The position numbers were made by a program, and so were the translations under genes. Under the pieces are notes generated by a model. The model was not told the DNA's origin and ran no database searches. It worked only from the letters and a program-made list of their open reading frames with translations. This document shows, piece by piece, positions 36,358 through 44,569 of a stretch of DNA of 64,000 bases (position 1 is the first letter of the stretch; the number at the start of each line of letters is the position of its first letter). This stretch comes from Acholoe squamosa (lineage: Eukaryota; Annelida; Polychaeta; Phyllodocida; Polynoidae): contig OX439043.1 in NCBI GenBank assembly GCA_949317995.1, forward strand, positions 61,769,339 to 61,833,338, read 5' to 3'.

Positions 36358-38982
36358 CTAGGCTGTTTCCACAGTCACCGGGGAGGGCTGGTGGTTTAGA
36401 AAATTAGCAATAGTCTGCATGTTTGACCTTGCGGTCTCCTCCTGTTGTTCGTCAATAATTATATCTGTTGTATTTTCCAGTGCTGTCATGGTCACCGGGC
36501 TGGTGCCACAATCATTCTGGAGAAGCATGGAGTAGTACAGTCCTTTGTTTTTAAGGGCTGGTATGGTACTGAACCTAGTGCGCCAAGGTAGGTGTATCAC
36601 CTGAGGGAGGTGATAAGCAAATTCTCCTCTCTGTGTTGTTATAACTGCTGGTCCATTCCAGGTAAATATAGCCTTAGGTAGTGGGAAGGTTTTAACCACT
36701 ATATCCTTATAGGTCGGGGCAGCTGCTGATTTAATCTCATCAAATTCATGTGGTATTGGCCTCAGGGGTAGCGCGAAGTTTGAGTCTCCACAATATATTT
36801 TAAAATATATTGTGGGATTTGTGCGCTTGGCCACATTTTTCTTGCCACAGTGTGTCTGTGCAAATTTCTTAAGGTACTTCATTATTCTGTAGGCTGAGTA
36901 GATGGTCAGGGTGAATAATATAGCGATTATCAGGGTGTGAGTTTCCTGAATTGTGAGGAAAGGGGTGTGGGTTTCCTCTGTAGGGGTTAATTTGGTAGGA
37001 TTCTTATCTGGGAGCAATTTGTGTAGGGGCAGCTCGGTGACTAGTCTGAATGCTTTGGCTGTAGGCAGGTAGGCTACAGTCCCTCCTAGTCTGTATAATT
37101 TGAGTAGTATGTATACTATAAAAACGTGCGCTGATATCCCTAGGATGAGTCCTAAGCTTTGGAAGATTGGATGCTCTGTAACTCGACGTAGGTATGATTC
37201 CACGTAGCGCGTTTCCATTGCTTTATCAAGGTTGGAGGCATCTTTTAATAATGTTTTGGCAAAGGGCTCTAAATTTAGTTGAGTAATATCATCCATGATT
37301 GGATTTTCCTGTAGTTTTTCTAAGGTTCTAGAAAGGTTTACTACTGGGAAATTTGGAAGATTCTCTCTTTCATCTGGTTTGGTTTCAGAAATTTGGTTAA
37401 GTGCTGCCATGAATGGTAAATTAATTGTCTTGAGAATGTAATGAAATGATAAGGTTGAGTTACAGGGCAACCTTGTGTTTGGAAGAGAAAATTCTCCTAC
37501 ACTGATTGTGCACCCACAGGGTACCCCTATGATTGAGTAGGACTGGGCTTTTCGAGTTTCAGACGTTTTACCATGGCAGTTGATAAAGTAATGGGGTTCA
37601 TTAGTAGTGACCAGATACTCATCTTCAGAAATGGAAATAGCATGGGTGGTAGGTGTTTGCAGTGGTGAAACTGTAAACTTGCAATGTTCCTTAATCTGTT
37701 GAGCCTGGTTAGTAAAAATGGCTACAGGGCATGTAGGCCTGTGTTTATAAATTCTACCATTTACATCTCTGCATACCTTTACTGTAGTACCTTCACATGC
37801 CTGCATATCTGCTGAGTCCAATTCGATGAATAATGATTCGTCGTAAGATACTGCTAGAAACTCAGTTGTGGTCTGTAATTTGGTGACTCCTCTGGTGGGG
37901 GTCTCCTGTGTGTCTATAGGCATGGGTGATGTAATCATTTGGTACAGTTTGAAGGTAGAGGTGGTAGATTGAATTATAATGTCCAGATGAATATATATAT
38001 GGTGAGCTGAGTAAGTGTATGAGGTCAGCTTCTGTGAATAATAGAAATCTAAGTCATTAATTGCGACTTGTGCTCCAGGGTGTGTAATCCTAAGTTTGTT
38101 ATTAATGTCAATTAAGTATCTAGCAAGGTCTGAGGGTGGTACTATATCAGGGGTTAGGATTCCTGATGATAGCATCCTCAGGGCTGCATTTGTCCTTTGC
38201 AGTGATTGAACTGTATTCATTCTTGCTGCTATGATAATTAATGCATCATTTAATACTTGCATCTTTTCCCTTTGAGTTTTCTCGTGCCTTGAATATGAGT
38301 CAAGTGACCTGGACATGTTAGAGGCCCACAGGTTGACAGTGTCACCTATGGTGTTGATTGTGCTGTCCAGTACCTTCTTATCTTGGATGTATGCTTTAAC
38401 AAACTTATCTTGTCTGTCTGTGATCTTTTCAATGAGACTAGCTGCTTCCTGATCTTGTTTAGCAAATTTCCTTAGTATTTCATCTATGTTCTTGAGCTGT
38501 CCCATTACTTGGTTTACATCTTCTACTGTGGCTAGACCTAGCACACCGCGAAACAGGGGTGCTAGAAAACCCAGTATGGCCTCTCTTTTGGCCTTGTCCA
38601 ATGTGTTTATGGGGTTGGATAGGAACAATTTGATGGAGGCTAATGTTTCATTTATCTCCTTGTCTGCAATCTCCAGCAAGGTGTCAAGCTCTTTGGCTTG
38701 TTGGATAATTTGACCAGAGGTATGATCTTGTAGAGTAGGAGTGGTCAAATGAAGTATTCTATCCCTTATGGATCCTTGGGTAACGGGTGCCCGAGGTATC
38801 TTGTAGGGGATAGCTAACAATAGTGTTGTGGTTGTATGTCCATTGACCAATGGTTGAGGGCTAGGTTTGAATACTACTCCTATGTTTTGTCTCACCACAG
38901 GTGTATAACCTGCAGTAAGTGGTTCTATAGTATATAATAACAGCATAGTTAGCAGTATGGGTGAAACTCTCAGTCTCCCCAT
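36358..38982 (-). CDS. env: Env: class I fusion-like (F-type) envelope glycoprotein
   Basis: A frame of 874 residues starts at an ATG in the strong context ACCATGG; six upstream codons in frame lack an ATG. The N-terminus (MGRLRVSPILLTMLLLY) reads as a signal peptide. A basic KAKR site at 130-133 resembles a furin-type cleavage site. It is followed by a hydrophobic stretch (AILGFLAPLFRGVLG) placed like a fusion peptide, then a long heptad-like helical region. Cysteine clusters lie around 395-510. A hydrophobic segment near 607-630 is the likely anchor; a second lies near 684-701. About 170 residues follow it, an unusually long tail. The layout recalls baculovirus F and errantivirus Env proteins. 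Such a protein would sit in the membrane and drive fusion; whether this copy is expressed or functional is unknown. It was probably made from a spliced mRNA. Confidence 0.8.
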   Translation of the reverse strand: MGRLRVSPILLTMLLLYTIEPLTAGYTPVVRQNIGVVFKPSPQPLVNGHTTTTLLLAIPYKIPRAPVTQGSIRDRILHLTTPTLQDHTSGQIIQQAKELDTLLEIADKEINETLASIKLFLSNPINTLDKAKREAILGFLAPLFRGVLGLATVEDVNQVMGQLKNIDEILRKFAKQDQEAASLIEKITDRQDKFVKAYIQDKKVLDSTINTIGDTVNLWASNMSRSLDSYSRHEKTQREKMQVLNDALIIIAARMNTVQSLQRTNAALRMLSSGILTPDIVPPSDLARYLIDINNKLRITHPGAQVAINDLDFYYSQKLTSYTYSAHHIYIHLDIIIQSTTSTFKLYQMITSPMPIDTQETPTRGVTKLQTTTEFLAVSYDESLFIELDSADMQACEGTTVKVCRDVNGRIYKHRPTCPVAIFTNQAQQIKEHCKFTVSPLQTPTTHAISISEDEYLVTTNEPHYFINCHGKTSETRKAQSYSIIGVPCGCTISVGEFSLPNTRLPCNSTLSFHYILKTINLPFMAALNQISETKPDERENLPNFPVVNLSRTLEKLQENPIMDDITQLNLEPFAKTLLKDASNLDKAMETRYVESYLRRVTEHPIFQSLGLILGISAHVFIVYILLKLYRLGGTVAYLPTAKAFRLVTELPLHKLLPDKNPTKLTPTEETHTPFLTIQETHTLIIAILFTLTIYSAYRIMKYLKKFAQTHCGKKNVAKRTNPTIYFKIYCGDSNFALPLRPIPHEFDEIKSAAAPTYKDIVVKTFPLPKAIFTWNGPAVITTQRGEFAYHLPQVIHLPWRTRFSTIPALKNKGLYYSMLLQNDCGTSPVTMTALENTTDIIIDEQQEETARSNMQTIANFLNHQPSPVTVETA

Positions 38983-39338
38983 GGTGCTTGTGTAAAGCAA
39001 GTTTGCTGTTTTAAAGTCTTGTCAAATTTGTAGTGATTTGGTGCTGGTAAAGTCTAAGTGTATGGTGTAACACTTTAAATGAAGTGGTTCAAACTGTACC
39101 TTTGCAAGATTGAGCTGTCTTGGCAATATGTCCGGTGAGTCTATAGAGATTGACCAGTAAATGGTAAGGTCAGGTTGAAGGTGAAGTAGGTGTGTTCTTT
39201 ATCCTAGTGCAGTCTCTCCTAATGGAGAAGTGGGCTGGCTAATTCCCAAGTGGGGTCCTGTAGACTTGTGTTCCAGACTGCAGCTGGATGAAGACTGATG
39301 GTGGGCTATGGTCCACAGTGCTTCTTATGTAGCCTACC

Positions 39339-39656
39339 CTACCCACATCCATTGTGGGCCTGGTATTGTTTCTCTGGAGCAGGTGCACCTAATCTCCAGT
39401 GTCTGCTACTGTGGGGGTCTATTGTGTAATCTGTGTACTGGTAATTAGCTCCTCCTGTCATCCAGGACAGCCATTCATGACCATCTAGACAGTTGTCTGA
39501 GGGTAGCTTATAAGGCCAATTGATCTCTATAGACTGCTGTGTTGGCATAGCGCGCTCTTTCATGTGGGGATTAGGCTTTAGACACTCCATTATGTTACCC
39601 TTACTCTTCTTAGACTTCATGTCTGCTTTACTTGGAGGGTCCCAGTCTTTGACCAT
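39339..39656 (-). CDS. Small ORF between pol and env (candidate accessory protein)
   Basis: A 105-codon ATG-initiated frame lies in the 0.8-kb gap between the pol stop and the env start, on the same strand. The predicted product has a Lys-rich N-terminal part (SKADMKSKKSKGN), several Trp residues and a Tyr/Asp-rich middle (GGANYQYTDYTID). There is no signal peptide or obvious membrane segment. I do not recognise it. Retroelements sometimes carry accessory genes at this position, but a frame of this size could also persist by chance or be an exon of a spliced transcript. Confidence 0.4.
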   Translation of the reverse strand: MVKDWDPPSKADMKSKKSKGNIMECLKPNPHMKERAMPTQQSIEINWPYKLPSDNCLDGHEWLSWMTGGANYQYTDYTIDPHSSRHWRLGAPAPEKQYQAHNGCG

Positions 39657-39811
39657 TCAGAGGCAATAACCTACTGATATATTTACAAATTTGATTGGCT
39701 TTATATACATATAAGTAATTCATTATCAGTCACACATGTCTTATGTGTGGATGAAGAGAATTTGTAATATATTCTGAAAATCTTATGTTCTTTTGGTATC
39801 TCAATTTGTTT

Positions 39812-42800
39812 CTAATTTCTTGAAACTGCACCACACCTAGATGTTTTTCTTAGTATGTGGTGTGCAGGCCTAGGCCTGATAGGGCCTATGCCTGTGGTTT
39901 CTCTTGTAAGGGTGATATCATTTTTGTTCCTTACAATTTTGTTGTAGTATTTGGCCTCATGTGGAATAAGCCTGTGTGCAAATTCATTGTTTCTGACAGC
40001 CACAACCTTTTTCAGTCTGTCTATGTGCACTGGTCTGGCCACCAATAGATTGGTGTCCAAGTTTTTGAGTTTGGCACTTGTCAAACTAGGTCTATCTACT
40101 ACAACATATGGTCCCATAAAAAGGGGTTGGAGTTTCTTACACTCTGTGTTGGTCAGGATTCTTGGTATGTTTAGGTACACCATATCGGTGACCTTGATTT
40201 CCTGTGGTGTAAGTTTCTTATCATATCTATCCTTCCTTTCCTTTTGTAGCTTGGCGACCCTTTCTATAGCTTTCCTCCTAGAGGTATCTTGATTTGTTAT
40301 CATGTTAGCTACATGGTCTGCTACGGTGGATATGTCTTCCTGTATTCCCAGCCCTAAGTCCATTGGGGTGGCTGGGTTTCTTCCATGGAGTAGGAAGAAA
40401 GGGGTGAATCCTGTGGTTTGGGATTCAGTGTTGTTTAATGCAAAGGTTATGGGTTCAATAAATGAGTCCCAATTGTTTTGGTGCTTTGAGCAGAATGCTC
40501 TGAGCGCTGTGCCTATGCTAGCATTGAATCTCTCTACAAGCCCATTTGATTGTGGCCTGTATGGTGAGGAGAATTTATGTTTGATCTTGAGGTGTTTAGT
40601 TAACTTTGTGAACTTTGCACCTGTATAACATGTTCCATTGTCTGTTTGAAGAGTGGCTGGTGTTCCATGATGACAAATTATATTCTTGTAGAACTCTGCT
40701 GCTGTTGTTTCAGCTTTTAAGTCAGTAGTAGCCCAAGCTGTTGCATATCTGGTAGCATAATCTATGCAGACTTGTATATGTTTGTTTCCCCTGGCAGTTG
40801 TGGGAAGTGGTCCCACCGCGTCGAGGTTTAGGAACTTCATTGGTGAAGCCATGTACTCTCTCACTGTCATTGGTGTTTTGTGTGAGTGTACTTGCCTTTT
40901 TGCTGTGAGGCATGTGTGGCAGGTGGAAACATATTTTGTTGTGTCTGCTAGCATAGACTTCCAATATACCCTAGGTCGGAGTGCTGACAGCATCCTACTT
41001 GAACCAAGATGGCCGCCGGTAGGTGAGTCATGGAAATACTGTAGTGTACTTGTTACCCATTGCTGTGGTATAACAATTTGAAGTGGTACATTATTGGTTT
41101 TTCTCCAGTTTATGGGGCATATATGGACTAATGTACCATTTACCAAGGTGTATGTCTGGCCTTGGTTGATGATTCTATTTCCTTGTGCTTTTGGTGCAGG
41201 CAAGGTCCCATCCTCAAGATATTGTATGAGGGGCAATAGTTCCTTGTCCTTCCTTTGTTCCAAGCCAAGGTTTGTACCTGAGATGGATGTGTCGGGAATC
41301 TGATCCAGTAATTGATTTATATCTAGCACATGTTGTTTTATTCTGTCTCTTTCTTTTTCTTTTTCATCGACTATTGGCCTATCTTGTGCCTTTTGTTGGG
41401 GTGTGTCACTCTTGTTTTGGTGTGTAGGCTCCTTTGGAGGGCCTATTCTCGCCTTGATGGGAGTGGCAACCTTTTTCTTTAAAGGCACAATTTGCTTTTT
41501 GTCAATCTTCTTTGTCTCAGAGTTCTTTGACTTAGTAGATGCAGTGTCTTTTGTGACATTTTTCCTGGCAGGTGGGGTTTTGGTAGGTTTGTTTCCTGTG
41601 ACCTTTATCTCGTTTAGAATAGTTTGTGATTGTGTGGGGGGTTTTGGTGTGCCCTCCTGAATCATTTCTCTAGTCTTTGAGCGTGTGGTCATAGGACACA
41701 AATGGTTTGATGTTTCCTCTCCCTGCATTGGTTCAAAGAATCTGACTGATTTGGAAGTTGCTTGAGTAATAGCATATATTGTGTCTTCTGGATCTTCATC
41801 TTCTGAGTCAGGTGGGGTGAAGGGTGGCTCTTTGGGAGTTGCCTTCACCATCTGATTGAGTGATGAGAATTCAATAGGCTCGAAGTCATTATCTGGAAAG
41901 AGTTGTGAGTATTCTCTCTCACAGTGGCAAAACACATAGTGTGTAGATTGCTTCAAGATACCCCTAATGGGTGTCTCTGGCCTTTCAATGGTGCTGGGTG
42001 GATCATCCCTTTTGAATGGTACTTTCTTTGTTACTTTTGCAAACTTGGTTCTACTGGCTGCTCTAACTCTCCTTGGTGGGGGTGGAGGGTTAGTCATGGG
42101 TCCAGAATCTGGGTATTCTCTTCTAGACATAGCATCTGGTGGTGTGTTATCATCACCTTTCACGTGTTGGATGGTGAATGAAAATTGTTGTATGTCTAGA
42201 GCCCATCTGGCCCATCTATGTGTGAGTCCTGTATTGGTTAATAGTGGGATTAGGGCTGCATGGTCTGTATATAATTGGAAGTGTCTAGTCTCTAGATAGT
42301 GTCTGAAGTGTAATACTCCGTACACTACTCCCAGTAGTTCTCTCTCTGTGGTATTGTAATTTCTCTCATGTTTGGAGAGGGTTCTACCTGCAAAGGCTAC
42401 TGGTCTGAGCACTCCTTCAGTATCTCTTTGTGAGAGTACAGCTCCTAAACTCACATTGGAAGCATCAGTTGCCAAACTGAACTCTTTCTCATAGTTTGGA
42501 TATCTGAGAAGAGCATTGGTACAGAGGGCATGCTTTAATGTTTTGAAAGCATTATCTGCCTCCTCTGTCCAGACAAATGCTTTGAGATGTGTCTGTAGAT
42601 CATACAATGGTCTAGCAATTTGGGCATAACCTTTGATAAACTTCTTGAAGTATTGGCATAGGCCTGTGAAGGATCTGACATTTTTGACTGATTTTGGTGT
42701 TGGGAAGGTTTTGATTGATTCCACCTTTGTGGGAGATGGTTGCAGTCCCATGGGTGTGACTCTCATTCCCAAGAAGTCTATTCTGTCTATGAAGTATTCA

Positions 42801-44569
42801 CATTTTGATTTCTTCAGTTTGAGTTTGCCAACTCTTAGGCTGTTGAACACATCTTCCAGGTCATGGAAGTGTTGTTTGATTGATGGTGATAATACCAATA
42901 TGTCATCTAGGTATGGTAGGGCACATTTGTATTTGAGTTTGTTCAGAATTAATGTGACTAGATGGCAGAATCCCGCAGGTGCGGTCGCTAAACCCATCGG
43001 CATCCTTTCGTAGACATATTTTTTGTCATTTGCTATGAATGCGGTTTTATGCTGGTCCTCCTGTCTTATAGGAATTTGAAAAAATCCCTGTTGGGCATCT
43101 AGCTTACTGAATACTCTTGGTCTGAGTGACCCTATCATGTCTAGAGTGTCATCGGCCCGGGGTGTAGATAAGGCTTGATTTATCGTGTTTTGGTTCAAAT
43201 AACGAAAATCTGTGACGAGCCTATGGCCTCCCGATGATTTTTGTACTAAAAAGGATCTGGAAGCCCAGGGGCCCTCAGCACATTCTCTCAGAATGCCCTG
43301 TTGTACTAGCCTTTCACACTCTTCCCCTATTGCGGCCTGTTTTTCTGGTGTTTGTCTATATGGTAGGAAATGACATGGTACTGCCTCAGGTTTCACATGT
43401 ATTGAGTGGGTATACAGGTGTGTAGCACCAATGTCTCCATCTTTTCCTACAAATACATCATCATACTTGGTCAGCAGTGATTCTAATCTATCATGCTGAT
43501 CTTTGGATGTGAGCACAGATTTTGGTGGAACATTCTCTTCCAATTCTGGCTCGAGGTCATGTGCCTCACTATGTATAGCAGCTATTTCAGAGAGTCTGAT
43601 TGAGTTGGGTTCAGGGTCAGCATATGTGGACTCACAGTCTGAGTCTGTGTCACTGAATTGAGTTACATCCTCAGGCCGTATGGCTGAGATGGATTGATCA
43701 GTGTGTGGGGTAGTGTCTGACACCTGTTGAGGTTTTTCTAAATCAGATTCCTTGACTTCCTGAAATAGAGCTATGATGGCACCCTTTTTGATTTTATGTG
43801 GGCGCCTGCTGGTGTTGAGTAACACTAGGGGATGTTTGTTATTTTCCCTGGGGGTTACTGCTGCCCGTTGAACTAGATATGGGGCATTGTTATTTCTTTG
43901 GAGGTTATCTACTACTCCAGTTTTGCCTTGCAGTGATTGAGTAGATGTGACTTTACCCAATACTGCAAGTTCAGAGAATGGAGGGATGGTAAAATCCCTC
44001 ACTGCCCTAATGGGTTTGAGAATTTGTTCAGGATCAACATTAAATTCAATTTGAGATTTTGTAGTGCTTAAGAAATCTGTGCCGAGTACCACGGGCTGTG
44101 TGAGGTTGGGTATTACAGCAAATTGGTATTGGAATCTGACACCTTGGATTCTAAAGTTCAGCATAGCTGAATGTCTAACATGACACACCGATCCATCTGC
44201 CAAATGGATGTTGATTTTAGATTTCCTCAGTTGGATATGGAATCTCTTCTGGAGATCCATGAGGAATGATTGTCTGACACAGGTGATAGTAGCACCTGTA
44301 TCGACCAAACATTGTACATCTGAAACATCATACAGATTTGCATTGATACAGCCATTTTGAAGAAGTACAACAGAAAGCTTGGTACTCTCACCTGTATTCT
44401 TTGATGATGAATCTGGTGGGGTGATGTGTATCACTGATGGACGTCTCTGTCTGTTAGATGGTAGATTGGCACTAGCAATTGTCTCTGGTTGGATCCTTGT
44501 TGATCCTGATTGATTGTTTGTATTTGGGGTGTCACAGTGCACTGGCCCATCGGCACTGTGACATCCTAG
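39812..44569 (-). CDS. pol: Pol polyprotein: protease, reverse transcriptase, RNase H, integrase
   Basis: About 1,580 residues, numbered here from codon 44542. The protease has DTGA at 81-84 and a VLGTDFL motif near 152-158. The RT has RLVTDFRYLN at 441-450, KLDAQQGFFQIPI near 480-492 and the catalytic YLDDILV at 544-550. RNase H carries TDAS near 692, a TERELL block near 732 and YTDHAAL near 759. An unusually long charged, Pro/Lys/Thr-rich linker covers roughly 808-1125. The integrase has an HHCC finger (H1171, H1178, C1208, C1211), catalytic D1241, D1301 and E1337 (D-X35-E), then MGPYVVVDR of a GPY/F-like domain. No chromodomain is apparent. The frame is -1 relative to gag, is open through the gag stop, and has no ATG before the protease site (the first internal Met is residue 95). 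Translation by ribosomal frameshifting is therefore likely. No internal stop or missing catalytic residue was seen. Confidence 0.92.
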   Translation of the reverse strand, partial: LGCHSADGPVHCDTPNTNNQSGSTRIQPETIASANLPSNRQRRPSVIHITPPDSSSKNTGESTKLSVVLLQNGCINANLYDVSDVQCLVDTGATITCVRQSFLMDLQKRFHIQLRKSKINIHLADGSVCHVRHSAMLNFRIQGVRFQYQFAVIPNLTQPVVLGTDFLSTTKSQIEFNVDPEQILKPIRAVRDFTIPPFSELAVLGKVTSTQSLQGKTGVVDNLQRNNNAPYLVQRAAVTPRENNKHPLVLLNTSRRPHKIKKGAIIALFQEVKESDLEKPQQVSDTTPHTDQSISAIRPEDVTQFSDTDSDCESTYADPEPNSIRLSEIAAIHSEAHDLEPELEENVPPKSVLTSKDQHDRLESLLTKYDDVFVGKDGDIGATHLYTHSIHVKPEAVPCHFLPYRQTPEKQAAIGEECERLVQQGILRECAEGPWASRSFLVQKSSGGHRLVTDFRYLNQNTINQALSTPRADDTLDMIGSLRPRVFSKLDAQQGFFQIPIRQEDQHKTAFIANDKKYVYERMPMGLATAPAGFCHLVTLILNKLKYKCALPYLDDILVLSPSIKQHFHDLEDVFNSLRVGKLKLKKSKCEYFIDRIDFLGMRVTPMGLQPSPTKVESIKTFPTPKSVKNVRSFTGLCQYFKKFIKGYAQIARPLYDLQTHLKAFVWTEEADNAFKTLKHALCTNALLRYPNYEKEFSLATDASNVSLGAVLSQRDTEGVLRPVAFAGRTLSKHERNYNTTERELLGVVYGVLHFRHYLETRHFQLYTDHAALIPLLTNTGLTHRWARWALDIQQFSFTIQHVKGDDNTPPDAMSRREYPDSGPMTNPPPPPRRVRAASRTKFAKVTKKVPFKRDDPPSTIERPETPIRGILKQSTHYVFCHCEREYSQLFPDNDFEPIEFSSLNQMVKATPKEPPFTPPDSEDEDPEDTIYAITQATSKSVRFFEPMQGEETSNHLCPMTTRSKTREMIQEGTPKPPTQSQTILNEIKVTGNKPTKTPPARKNVTKDTASTKSKNSETKKIDKKQIVPLKKKVATPIKARIGPPKEPTHQNKSDTPQQKAQDRPIVDEKEKERDRIKQHVLDINQLLDQIPDTSISGTNLGLEQRKDKELLPLIQYLEDGTLPAPKAQGNRIINQGQTYTLVNGTLVHICPINWRKTNNVPLQIVIPQQWVTSTLQYFHDSPTGGHLGSSRMLSALRPRVYWKSMLADTTKYVSTCHTCLTAKRQVHSHKTPMTVREYMASPMKFLNLDAVGPLPTTARGNKHIQVCIDYATRYATAWATTDLKAETTAAEFYKNIICHHGTPATLQTDNGTCYTGAKFTKLTKHLKIKHKFSSPYRPQSNGLVERFNASIGTALRAFCSKHQNNWDSFIEPITFALNNTESQTTGFTPFFLLHGRNPATPMDLGLGIQEDISTVADHVANMITNQDTSRRKAIERVAKLQKERKDRYDKKLTPQEIKVTDMVYLNIPRILTNTECKKLQPLFMGPYVVVDRPSLTSAKLKNLDTNLLVARPVHIDRLKKVVAVRNNEFAHRLIPHEAKYYNKIVRNKNDITLTRETTGIGPIRPRPAHHILRKTSRCGAVSRN

